Shown piece after piece: positions 1 to 7,109 of a stretch of 16,149 nt of DNA (position 1 is the stretch's first letter; each line of letters opens with the position of its first letter). Source of the DNA: Gemmatimonadota bacterium (lineage in GTDB: Bacteria > Latescibacterota > UBA2968 > UBA8231). Where the stretch lies: assembly GCA_002712305.1 (NCBI GenBank), contig PATE01000003.1, positions 1 to 16,149 on the forward strand, written 5' to 3'. A model generated the notes under the pieces. That model was given only the letters and a program-made list of their open reading frames with translations, made no database searches and was not told the origin of the DNA. Made by a program: the position numbers and the translations under genes.

Positions 1-2
1 TC

Positions 3-119
3 AACGACGTTCATGTTGCCGTCGATCTGCCCCCGGGGATGCAGATCACATTGGAGTTGGAAACCCATCGCTACGCAAATACGTCGCCGAGCGCTGCCTG
101 GCCTCCACTCGACGCTTGA
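3..119 (+). CDS. C-terminal end of an unidentified protein (partial, runs off the left edge)
   Basis: An open frame enters from the left edge and ends at TGA 117-119, giving 38 residues. The composition looks like real protein: alternating hydrophobic and polar residues (VHVAVDLPPGMQITLELE) followed by HRYAN and a proline/tryptophan-rich tail (AAWPPLDA). This pattern is typical of a C-terminal beta-sandwich strand pair, as in glycosidase-like or carbohydrate-active proteins, but too little is present to assign a family. The other two forward frames over the same stretch are basic and Arg/Cys-rich and look non-coding. It converges on the PhyH gene, with about 195 bp between the two stops in which I recognise nothing. 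Confidence 0.5.
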   Translation, partial: NDVHVAVDLPPGMQITLELETHRYANTSPSAAWPPLDA

Positions 120-313
120 TGCGCAGTTCAGGCGGTAATGTCGATCCGGCCACCAGGCGGTGTGAAGTACCAAAGCCGGACACATCGTCCTCGTCGCTCG
201 ATGCCGATTCAGTGTCGTCTGCATGATGGGACGACGTCTCTTCGGGCCGTGGTGTCAGCTGTCGTTCAAGGTGGAGTTGTCCCGCCGCCGGCGCCTTTCC
301 CGGGCCGTAAGCG

Positions 314-1072
314 CTATGGCTCTTCGTAGAACGAGGCCAAGGGCGGAAACATGTCATCGGGTGGGATGGTGTCGGGTGCCAGCTGTAGCGGATCCGTCAC
401 CACGTGTTTCTTGCCCGAATATCGGGCACTCGCATCGACGAAGATGATGACGAACCCTACTCGCCAGTCCTCCAACTGATTCGGCCCCGCCGTGTGGAAT
501 GTCATCCCGTAATGAAACGTGCAGTCCCCCGCTTGCAGCGGCAGCGTCACTCGCGGCCCCAAGCCGATTTCAGGCGCGATCTCCCGCCAGGCGTCCTGAT
601 CGTTGGTTCCCATATCTGCCACATCCAACATCCTGTGTGACCCGGCCACGAAGGACATGTACCCCATCTCGACGGGTTTGTCCTGCAGAGCAATCCACGC
701 CGAGAGTGCATTCGCACCTCGATCATAGGGCCACTTTACCAGGTCCTGATGAAACGCGGTCGTCACATCCAATGCCGGCATCTTCGCCAGAATGTGATCG
801 TGCCAGATTCGCAGTCGTGTCTCCGCCAGTTTCTCTGCTACGGCAGCGACATTCGGATGCTGTGTCAGGGTTTTCAGAACCGGATCGTCCCGCCAGACGT
901 TCACCTTGTGATTGAAGGGCCGATCCGGATTCCGCGGCATCGCCTCCAGCAGATCCATCGCGATCTTGCGGAATCGTGACGCTTCGTCAGGCGTGATGAT
1001 CTGCGGCACCTTCACTACACCATCGCGACGATACGTCTGCAGCATCTCGTCCGTTACCAATGTCGTGTTCAT
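314..1072 (-). CDS. Phytanoyl-CoA dioxygenase (PhyH) family Fe(II)/2-oxoglutarate oxygenase
   Basis: A 252-aa protein, a usual length for bacterial PhyH-like enzymes, which hydroxylate small organic substrates using Fe(II), O2 and 2-oxoglutarate. The double-stranded beta-helix signature is complete. The HxD of the iron triad is H108/D110 (in AFHQDLVKWP), the distal histidine is H193 (in MTFHTAGPN), and R204, 11 residues later as in human PHYH, should bind 2-oxoglutarate. FVAGSHR at 141-147 is also typical. The ATG at 1072 follows a purine-rich GAAGAG five bases upstream. There is no signal peptide, so it is probably cytoplasmic. The gene stands alone, divergent from the sigma factor. The substrate cannot be read from the sequence; bacterial members act on many compounds besides phytanoyl-CoA. 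Confidence 0.92.
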   Translation of the reverse strand: MNTTLVTDEMLQTYRRDGVVKVPQIITPDEASRFRKIAMDLLEAMPRNPDRPFNHKVNVWRDDPVLKTLTQHPNVAAVAEKLAETRLRIWHDHILAKMPALDVTTAFHQDLVKWPYDRGANALSAWIALQDKPVEMGYMSFVAGSHRMLDVADMGTNDQDAWREIAPEIGLGPRVTLPLQAGDCTFHYGMTFHTAGPNQLEDWRVGFVIIFVDASARYSGKKHVVTDPLQLAPDTIPPDDMFPPLASFYEEP

Positions 1073-1079
1073 TTATGCT

Positions 1080-1240
1080 CTTCATCCTGCACCTTTTGCA
1101 GACATTTTTCCCCCATGGATATGGTATCATTTGGTAGTCACTATATATAGGATCACCCCGAACACCAGGACCCACATGACGATGAATCCGCCAAGCATCT
1201 GATACGCTCCGCATGGGTTTGGGGGCCACATTCCACCGGT
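1080..1240. promoter_or_regulatory. Divergent intergenic region with an AT-rich core (promoters of PhyH and sigma factor genes, not resolved)
   Basis: This is the only non-coding space from which both divergent genes can be transcribed. Unlike its GC-rich surroundings, it has an AT-rich core around 1125-1150 containing TATCAT (about 1125-1130) and CTATATATAG (about 1140-1149). Either could serve as a -10 element, but no convincing -35 sits at a 16-18 bp distance, so I assign no specific promoter. Confidence 0.3.
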
Positions 1241-1244
1241 TTCT

Positions 1245-2186
1245 ATGGTTCCCAAAAATAGGGGGGTGACACGGAAGGCCAAGAATGCGTACACTATGAC
1301 CTTCTCACCTCGCCGCGATGGAGATAACTGCCAAGTGAACTACGACAGTTGGACCGACGACGACGTTAGCCTGCAGACGTATTTCGATGAAATCGGAAAC
1401 TCCCAGCCCCTGTCCCGTGAGAAAGAAGCCGAGCTGGCGGAGCGCATCGCCGCCGGTGATGAGAGAGCGCGTGAAGAGCTCGCCGAGGCGAATCTGCTCT
1501 TCGTTGTTACCGTAGCAAAGAAATACCGCAATCGCGGTTTGTCCTTCCCCGAGTTGATCAGTGCCGGCAATGTCGGTCTTATGACCGCCGTCGATCGTTT
1601 CGACGCTACCCGCGGTTTCAAGTTCATCTCTTATGCTGTGTGGTGGATTCGCCAGGCCATTCAGCAAGCCCTGGCCGAAGACAGCCGCACCGTCCGCCTG
1701 CCCATCAATCGTATCAGCCTTCTGCACAAGATCGCCCGTATGCGTCAGCAACTGGGCGAGGCCAATGGTGGTGAGCCTCAGGATGAAGAGATTGCCGCCG
1801 CTCTCGACCTGTCGGTCTCTGAAGTTCGTGACACCATGCTCAGCGGCCGCCGTTCGGTATCGCTGGATCGGGCTGCCTTCGACGAAGACGAGGATTCGAC
1901 ACTCCTTAAGCGTCTGGCCGATCCCGACCAGGAATCACCGGACGAGATCATCACCCGCTCCTCGAGTCAGCAGCAACTCGAAGCGGTTCTATGTGATCTC
2001 GACGAGCGCGAGCATTCCATCGTGCGGTCCTATTTCGGCCTCGATGGCTCCGAGCCCATGACGCTCGAGCAGATCGGTGACCGCATGGGCCTGACGCGCG
2101 AACGAATCCGTCAGTTGAAAGAGCGCGCCTTCAGTAAGCTTCGTCACCCGTCTCGGCGTGAAGCATTGCGGTCTCTCGAAGACTAG
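1245..2186 (+). CDS. Sigma-70 family RNA polymerase sigma factor (primary-like, lacking region 1.1)
   Basis: A 313-aa housekeeping-type sigma factor (group 1/2 architecture) that directs RNA polymerase to promoters. Region 1.2 lies at about residues 41-80 (SLQTYFDEIG). Region 2 lies at about 83-143, with the core-binding and -10 recognition sequences AKKYRNRGL, ELISAGNVGLM and FISYAVWWIRQAI. Region 3 lies at about 150-200, starting RLPINR. Region 4 lies at about 246-304, with the helix-turn-helix TLEQIGDRMGLTRERIRQ. The acidic region 1.1 and the long non-conserved insert of RpoD are absent. The start is uncertain: ATG 1245, GTG 1266 and ATG 1296 are all in frame and none has a clear ribosome-binding site. 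ATG 1296 (MTFSPRR) may be the true start, since the 17 residues before it look like translated leader. A strong terminator follows. Confidence 0.93.
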   Translation: MVPKNRGVTRKAKNAYTMTFSPRRDGDNCQVNYDSWTDDDVSLQTYFDEIGNSQPLSREKEAELAERIAAGDERAREELAEANLLFVVTVAKKYRNRGLSFPELISAGNVGLMTAVDRFDATRGFKFISYAVWWIRQAIQQALAEDSRTVRLPINRISLLHKIARMRQQLGEANGGEPQDEEIAAALDLSVSEVRDTMLSGRRSVSLDRAAFDEDEDSTLLKRLADPDQESPDEIITRSSSQQQLEAVLCDLDEREHSIVRSYFGLDGSEPMTLEQIGDRMGLTRERIRQLKERAFSKLRHPSRREALRSLED

Positions 2187-2229
2187 CGATACACCATATA
2201 GCAGGCGGCGACATTCCTACCAGCATCTC

Positions 2230-2267
2230 AGCCAGGATCCCAAGCATGGGATCCTGGCTTCTTTTTT
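2230..2267 (+). terminator. Rho-independent terminator of the sigma factor gene
   Basis: A perfect 13-bp stem (arms AGCCAGGATCCCA at 2230-2242 and TGGGATCCTGGCT at 2247-2259) encloses an AGCA tetraloop. It is followed by TC and a run of six T residues (2262-2267). It sits 44 bp after the TAG of the sigma factor gene and separates it from the next gene on the same strand. Confidence 0.95.
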
Positions 2268-2274
2268 GCCCGCA

Positions 2275-2329
2275 GACAGCGAGAGCTGTCAATCCCGGCG
2301 TTGACAGAGTCCTCCTGATCGGCTTCCGT
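2275..2329 (+). promoter_or_regulatory. Candidate promoter with overlapping inverted repeats upstream of the CBM9-like lipoprotein gene
   Basis: TTGACA at 2301-2306 matches the -35 consensus exactly. At 17 bp spacing the -10 position (2324-2329) reads TTCCGT, which is weak. Two dyads overlap here. GACAGC (2275-2280) pairs with GCTGTC (2285-2290), and CTGTCAA (2286-2292) pairs with TTGACAG (2301-2307). The pentamer GACAG/CTGTC therefore occurs three times within 33 bp, the last copy overlapping the -35 box. A weak promoter with a symmetric site on its -35 is the usual layout for a regulated gene, but the regulator is unknown. Confidence 0.4.
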
Positions 2330-2358
2330 GCCTCGTAGACACTCTTCGAGGACGTGCC

Positions 2359-3753
2359 GTGCAAAGCTTCCGGCAGTTTCCAGCGGTTGCAACGATTCTA
2401 ATCAAGCTGGGTCTGGTCGGTTGCACATCGACCGCAGAGGACCATCTCGAAGACTTGCTGGACGGCAGCGTCGAGCACGAGCAGGTCAAGCATGAGTTCC
2501 TCCTTGCCCGCGAGCGTGCCGTCGGGCCCCTTCTCGACGCCTTCGATGACCATCGCTTCGCACCCGTTCGGGGCCAGCTGGTAGAGATCCTCTTCAGTCT
2601 GTCCATGCGCCTCGACGATACCCGGCTCAGTGACGCCCTGAGTGAGCACCTGACGTCTGATCCAGATCCGGATGTACGCGCTCTCATCGCGGAGAACGCC
2701 GTCCTCTACAACCGGGTCGACATGGCTGCCGCCTTCTTGCAGGCACTTGAGGATGAAGCTCCCCTGGTTCGCCAGCATGCCCTGGCAGGCCTGGCGGCGA
2801 TGGAATCGCGGCTGGACAGCGCTCAGCAACACACCCTTGCCGTCCGATCTCGCGAATTGCTGCAGGATTCTTCCGCGGGTGTGAGGCTCGAAGCACAGAC
2901 GCGCACTGCAGCCATCGTGGCCAAGTGGCAAGCCCAGGCAACTCAACTTCAGCTGCAGGCCATGCTGTCAGAGGCGGAAGACCTTCATCGACGGGCTATT
3001 GAGTATGCCCGGGGAAGCAAGCAGGCGTACTACGGATTGGGGTGGTTTCTGTGCGAAACCGATCGACACGAGCAGGGCTTCGAACTGCTGCGTGACCATG
3101 GTTTGCTGTTGAACGTACCGCGCATCCAGGAGGCGCCTGTCATCGATGGTCGCCTCGATGACGGGGCTTGGGCCACGGCTGCGCGGGCAGATTCCCTCTA
3201 CAAATTCTTCTGGGAGAGTCCGGCGTGGCTCGAGCCCGATGGGATCGTCTCGCACTTTCTCGCCACCCACACAGCGCAAACCCTCTACATCGGCTTTCAC
3301 GGTCACGACGATCACCCCGACAGCCTCGTGGCCAAGATCATCGAGCCTCTGAATCCCACTGACGACGGGCAGAGCAACGATGGCTTTTGGTCAGATGATA
3401 TCATCGAGTTGATGCTCGACACCGATCTCGATCGCAAGAGTTTCATCCACATGGGGATCAACAGCCGGGGCGTTCGCGCCGACCAGTTCAACTTCATGGG
3501 CCCCGATGGCCCCTATGACGACCGTGCGACCTATGCGGCACAGGTCGAAGTCGGGGCCCACATAGGTGAGGATTTCTGGTCGTTGGAGATCGCCTTCCCC
3601 TTCGACCAGCGGCACATGTCGCGCCCGCAAGCCGGACAGGTGTGGGGCTTCAACCTCGTGCGAAACTTCCGTGGTCAGGAATACCTGCAGTGGGTGCGCA
3701 CGTACGGAAGCGGCCTGCAGCCACAGCACTTCGGGTTCCTTCGCTTTCCCTAG
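2359..3753 (+). CDS. Putative lipoprotein with HEAT-like repeats and a C-terminal CBM9-like (DOMON-type) carbohydrate-binding domain
   Basis: A 464-aa protein. The GTG start at 2359 is chosen because GAGGA lies six bases upstream and because it gives a short hydrophobic N-terminus ending in the lipobox LVGC (Cys22). The signal is weak, as it contains Lys16. Residues about 45-200 are helical and repetitive, with DPDPDVRALIAENA (101-114), EAPLVRQHALAGLA (133-146) and SSAGVRLEAQTRTA (171-184) spaced like HEAT repeats. Residues 205-250 look like a TPR-type helical pair (YYGLGWFLCE). The CBM9-like domain starts at VIDGRLDDGAW (261-271) and runs to the end, with WSDDIIELMLDTD and the usual FGFLRFP close. 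CBM9-like domains bind sugar chain ends. This suggests a surface or periplasmic sugar-binding role (inference). No catalytic domain is visible. Confidence 0.85.
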   Translation: MQSFRQFPAVATILIKLGLVGCTSTAEDHLEDLLDGSVEHEQVKHEFLLARERAVGPLLDAFDDHRFAPVRGQLVEILFSLSMRLDDTRLSDALSEHLTSDPDPDVRALIAENAVLYNRVDMAAAFLQALEDEAPLVRQHALAGLAAMESRLDSAQQHTLAVRSRELLQDSSAGVRLEAQTRTAAIVAKWQAQATQLQLQAMLSEAEDLHRRAIEYARGSKQAYYGLGWFLCETDRHEQGFELLRDHGLLLNVPRIQEAPVIDGRLDDGAWATAARADSLYKFFWESPAWLEPDGIVSHFLATHTAQTLYIGFHGHDDHPDSLVAKIIEPLNPTDDGQSNDGFWSDDIIELMLDTDLDRKSFIHMGINSRGVRADQFNFMGPDGPYDDRATYAAQVEVGAHIGEDFWSLEIAFPFDQRHMSRPQAGQVWGFNLVRNFRGQEYLQWVRTYGSGLQPQHFGFLRFP

Positions 3754-3795
3754 TGTGTTCAGGATCAATCGTCGACTTCGCACCGAGGTGGGCCA

Positions 3796-4230
3796 TCACT
3801 CCGACTCGAGGCGGAAGTAGACGTCGTCTTCGGAGGTGATTCTGAAGCCGTGCTGTTCGTAGAACTCGACGGCCCTAACATTGATTCTCATACATTTCAG
3901 ACGACCGGGTAGCGACAGTTCCGTCGCTCTCTCCATGATGAGGCGAAGACATTCGCTTCCGATGCCGCTGTCTTGCTGGTCTGGGTGGATGAAGAGCTGA
4001 TTGAGCTTGAGGTGGTCCGATTGAACCACCAGCGCTACGACACCGACTGCCTCGTCCGATCGCTCGACGATCAGGAACTCCTACTCCGCAAACCGGCGAA
4101 CGTGCTGTGCGCGTTGATCGGTTTCGCCCCACTCCTTCACCTGTTCGACATATCCACGGAAGGCGGCTTCCTTCACGCGATACGCGAACTCCGAATCCCT
4201 TGGTTCGGCGAGGCGTAGGCGAATCGCAAT
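3796..4230 (-). pseudogene. GNAT-family N-acetyltransferase pseudogene (lost start, internal TAG)
   Basis: One continuous reading frame on the minus strand encodes a recognisable GNAT acetyltransferase of about 145 residues. It begins IAIRLRLAEPRDSEFAYRV, continues through the core LNQLFIHPDQQDSGIGSECL (the acetyl-CoA loop, normally R/QxxGxG/A) and ends with AVEFYEQHGFRI. The frame has an in-frame TAG at 4083-4081, after HVRRFAE. It also has no ATG, GTG or TTG start: where one is expected there is ATT (4230-4228), with a stop just before it (4239-4237). TAG is used as an ordinary stop by the sigma factor, FGGY kinase and CBM9-like genes, so recoding is unlikely. A GTG at 4029 opens the last 77 residues, which lack the N-terminal half of the fold. 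The gene is most likely dead. A base-calling error at the TAG would not explain the missing start. Confidence 0.8.
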
Positions 4231-4236
4231 AGCCCG

Positions 4237-4281
4237 CTATTTTCCGAAGCCGTCGTCAAAAGACAACGAGACAATGTGCAT
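4237..4281 (-). pseudogene. 14-codon stub resembling the start of a polysaccharide deacetylase-like gene
   Basis: The frame starts at ATG 4281, preceded by a perfect AGGAGGT Shine-Dalgarno with nine bases of spacing, and lies just downstream of the TIM-barrel gene's stop (4302-4300). It encodes MHIVSLSFDDGFGK and then TAG. The SFDDGF motif a few residues from the start matches the TFDDG metal-binding motif that opens the NodB/polysaccharide deacetylase domain. The same frame continues past the TAG directly into the GNAT remnant. The simplest reading is a deletion that removed the body of a deacetylase-like gene and the start of the acetyltransferase gene. The alternative is a very short leader peptide. 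Assignment rests on only 14 residues. Confidence 0.45.
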
Positions 4282-4299
4282 GTTGGTTGGACCTCCTGC

Positions 4300-5850
4300 C
4301 TACATCTGGCCCGCACGAGGCACGGCGGGTTCGTCATACCGAAGCTCCAACTCGGCCTGATAGACCACTCGATCATCCTCCAGGTCGGTGAAGTGGCTCG
4401 TCATCTCCACCTCCACGCGGTTGTCACCCTCGATCAGTTGGTCGGGTGATAGATCGAAGTAGAACCAGTAGTGGGTGTTGATACGCTCCTGAAAACCAGC
4501 TCGCACCGCGGCATAGGGGACCAGTCCGCCGTAGAAGTGTTCCACCTTTGTCGGTGTTGTGGGCACACCATTAAAAGAGAATCTCAGTTCATCTCGTGGA
4601 CAGGTCTGAATGATCCGAATCCCCAGGTGACCACTAACCAGCGCCCCATCGGCCCGAGCCGACGTCAACCGATCGTCTACTTGCAGGGGTACCACAAGCG
4701 GATGTCCTTCGATGAGCGTCGCTGGCAAGGCCCTAGGCGGCAGACGAGAATCGGCCCCGTCGTTCTGCTGGGATGCTGCGTAGAGCTTCGTTTTGCGCTC
4801 GTAGATCTCCGGGTCACTCAACTCACGAAGGATCTGATACTCCCTTTCGCCGTGGGGCCACTTTAGATCGTGCAGGTAGAGTCCGTCGGCTCCGAGTTTG
4901 TGGAGTCGTGTCGCCAGCGCTCGCAGCATCTCCATGGGCGCCAGGTGAAAGCGATCGTCATTCGGCACGCCAGCTAGCGAAGGATACACCCCGACACCGG
5001 TGGCGCGGGCAGAATCGACGAGCCATTGAATGGGCATGTCCGCGTCGAGCACGCCACCGGGTAGAACAGGGATCACGAGATCCAGCAGTCCGTCCTTCAG
5101 CCACTGCCGCACGTCGAGGCCCGCTTCCAGATTGACCTCTTCCACGGCGTGAGCGCGTGTCGCGAGAACGAGTTTCTCGCCCCGCTGCTGGCCGATTCGA
5201 TCGAGTAAGGTTCGGACCCTTCGCACGAAGCTCGTCATCACAGGCGCCAGTTCGCGCGCTTTGGCCGGCGCAAAGAACACATTCACATAGGGGTCCATCT
5301 CCAGACCATCGGCGCCGTAGCGTCCACAGACTTCCTCGATGACGTCCAGTCTCTCTTGCTGCACCTGCTCCAGTTCGAAATTCGCGCAAGTCGCGGCGTA
5401 CGGATGATCACCGGCTGCCTCGGCGCCGATCATGATCTCGGGCTGATCTCGCTTGAGTTTTCCGAACATGTAGTAGTTACCGTCGCTATCGGAACTGGCG
5501 TCGTTCATGCGCAGGCTGCACATGATACGCAGGCCTTTTCCGTGGGCTCGGTCGACGACGATCTGTAGAGGATCATTCCCGGCTTCGATGGCCTGACAGG
5601 AATTTTCGTAAGCTCGCCACCACATGACGCCATGATTGTGGGAAGGCATTTGCTCACCCCAACGCAGACCGACTTGCGTGTCGTGGAGGAACGTCTGCCC
5701 CGAGGCCAGGCCGTAGGACAGCAGGTCCACGTGGGTACCAAGCAGCTCGTCGACGGGCTGGCGAATCTGCTGCGCCGACATGGGCGGGTCGTAGCGGTAG
5801 AAGCTGTAGTGACGGCTATCGTTGTAATAGATCAGTCGAGGTCGGTACAT
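4300..5850 (-). CDS. TIM-barrel glycosidase-like protein with C-terminal beta-sandwich (family not resolved)
   Basis: A 516-aa protein. The ATG at 5850 is chosen because it lies two bases after the stop of the enolase-superfamily gene, indicating translational coupling; the frame is open 16 codons further but only inside that gene. Residues 1-350 read as a beta/alpha barrel of the glycoside-hydrolase-like type, with RLIYYND near the start, GLRIMCSLRMND (106-117), the acidic strand end GADGLEMDPYVN (179-190), VLATRAHAVEEVN (228-240), LLDLVIPVLPGG (255-266) and GADGLYLHDLKWP (320-332). Candidate acid residues are E184 and D186. Residues about 375-505 form a beta-rich domain ending in AELELRYDEP. 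There is no signal peptide, so it would act inside the cell. It is third in the operon after the dehydrogenase and enolase-like genes. The substrate is unknown, and it could be a non-catalytic barrel. Confidence 0.75.
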   Translation of the reverse strand: MYRPRLIYYNDSRHYSFYRYDPPMSAQQIRQPVDELLGTHVDLLSYGLASGQTFLHDTQVGLRWGEQMPSHNHGVMWWRAYENSCQAIEAGNDPLQIVVDRAHGKGLRIMCSLRMNDASSDSDGNYYMFGKLKRDQPEIMIGAEAAGDHPYAATCANFELEQVQQERLDVIEEVCGRYGADGLEMDPYVNVFFAPAKARELAPVMTSFVRRVRTLLDRIGQQRGEKLVLATRAHAVEEVNLEAGLDVRQWLKDGLLDLVIPVLPGGVLDADMPIQWLVDSARATGVGVYPSLAGVPNDDRFHLAPMEMLRALATRLHKLGADGLYLHDLKWPHGEREYQILRELSDPEIYERKTKLYAASQQNDGADSRLPPRALPATLIEGHPLVVPLQVDDRLTSARADGALVSGHLGIRIIQTCPRDELRFSFNGVPTTPTKVEHFYGGLVPYAAVRAGFQERINTHYWFYFDLSPDQLIEGDNRVEVEMTSHFTDLEDDRVVYQAELELRYDEPAVPRAGQM

Positions 5851-5852
5851 CG

Positions 5853-7097
5853 TCAGTTGATCTTCTCTGTCATGGGGCCTGCGGCTGTTTGCGACCACAT
5901 TTTCTCAAAGGCTGCCGACGCGTCGTTGTGCCAGTAGGTCAGATCCACGGGCAGATCATAACCGTCGCCGACGCCTGGCAGGTGAAGATGGATGTCTCGC
6001 GGCAGGTTGATGATCGGCGGTCGTGCGCAGGTGACGTATCCAGGACCGTGATCGATGCGCAGCAGGGCGTTGGGCAACGGATCCACCGATCGTTCCGTCA
6101 AACGCAACAGCTTCTCCCGGTCGAGGGTGATGCCCAGACCTGGCCGTTCGGGCACCTCCACCTGGCCGCCGATCACGGGCAGTTCCACCACGTCTTCCGA
6201 CCACATGCGCCCCAGCGTCACGTGATGCAGTGTGGCCCTCTCGAGAGCGGCAGCCATATGCACCACCATGGCGAGCGTGATGTTGCCGCCATTGTTCTGC
6301 ATCATGAAAGGCACATTCGCCGCTTCGTACAGACCGGCACGTCTCAGAGTTTGGCCGACGGGTGAATGACCGAGCATGTAACCGTCGGCGACACCCATCA
6401 TTGCCTCGCGCCCCCCGAGTGGACAGTGGTGGAGGATGATGGGCAGGGGTGAACGCTCCCGCAGGTGAATGTGTCCCTGCAGGTCATGACTTCTCACGGG
6501 GTCTTCGATGAGCCCTGCCGCTGGGAACTGCGCCAACTGCCGCGCGAGGGTCAGCACCTCGTCGGGTGAGTTATCGAAGTTGATATCGTAGTGGATCTTG
6601 AAACCATCCGGCGCCACCTGCTGCATGGCTCGTGTCTGTTCGATGACATTGTGCAGGTGGTAGGTGTGGAACTTCAGCCACCGGTGCCCCTTCGAGACGG
6701 CATCCTCCAACTCCTGCGCCATTCGTGCAGGGGTTTGTGAGACGGTCCAACTCGACACAGGCACCCAGGACCGAACCTTGGGGCCGATCAACTGATAAGC
6801 TGGCACCTCCATCGCCTTGCCCACCAGATCGTAGATGGCCGGTGCGATCCAGATCGGCAGACTCGGATGCCCCAGCCATCTGGCGGGATTCGTACCCCGC
6901 AGGGGTTCGACATCGGCCACCCTTACATCACGACAGGGCCCCTCCCACTCCGTGATCCCCTCAAGGCCGTTGTCGGTGTGTAAGACAACGACGGTGCGCG
7001 TGTCCCAGTTGCCCCCCGATGACAAGCGAACCTCGTCACGATTCCATTCGGGGATCGGCGGGTGGATCTCGTGCAACTCGATGTCAGTGATTCTCAT
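5853..7097 (-). CDS. Enolase (mandelate racemase/muconate lactonizing) superfamily protein A with altered active site
   Basis: A 414-aa protein with the usual order: capping domain (about 1-120, including YDLVGKAMEVPAYQLIG), then barrel (about 125-330). Superfamily enzymes abstract a proton next to a carboxylate, with Mg2+ held by three acidic residues. The first two ligands are D171 (HYDIN) and E198 (GLIEDP). The third-ligand site, normally DE or GEN, reads HH (223-224, in IILHHCP). The KxK motif is K142-F-H144. The catalytic lysine after the sixth strand is absent (ADGYMLGHS). A C-terminal extension of about 80 residues follows the barrel. The ATG at 7097 has AGAGGT six bases upstream and lies 12 bp after the oxidoreductase stop; the next gene starts two bases after its TGA. 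It is a paralogue of the protein at 14385-15617. The fold is clear; the reaction (dehydration, racemisation or none) is open. Confidence 0.88.
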   Translation of the reverse strand: MRITDIELHEIHPPIPEWNRDEVRLSSGGNWDTRTVVVLHTDNGLEGITEWEGPCRDVRVADVEPLRGTNPARWLGHPSLPIWIAPAIYDLVGKAMEVPAYQLIGPKVRSWVPVSSWTVSQTPARMAQELEDAVSKGHRWLKFHTYHLHNVIEQTRAMQQVAPDGFKIHYDINFDNSPDEVLTLARQLAQFPAAGLIEDPVRSHDLQGHIHLRERSPLPIILHHCPLGGREAMMGVADGYMLGHSPVGQTLRRAGLYEAANVPFMMQNNGGNITLAMVVHMAAALERATLHHVTLGRMWSEDVVELPVIGGQVEVPERPGLGITLDREKLLRLTERSVDPLPNALLRIDHGPGYVTCARPPIINLPRDIHLHLPGVGDGYDLPVDLTYWHNDASAAFEKMWSQTAAGPMTEKIN

Positions 7098-7109
7098 CTG
7101 CCGACCTCT

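Noticed and set aside
46-357. 103-codon minus-strand frame downstream of the PhyH gene
   Set aside because: Low-complexity, charged and Ser/His/Arg-rich, it overlaps the PhyH end and the better-looking plus-strand tail at 3-119. No motif and no ribosome site.
4081-4083. TAG read as an amino acid (stop-codon recoding) in the GNAT frame
   Set aside because: Other genes here terminate at TAG in normal positions, and the GNAT frame also lacks a start, so loss of function is the simpler explanation.
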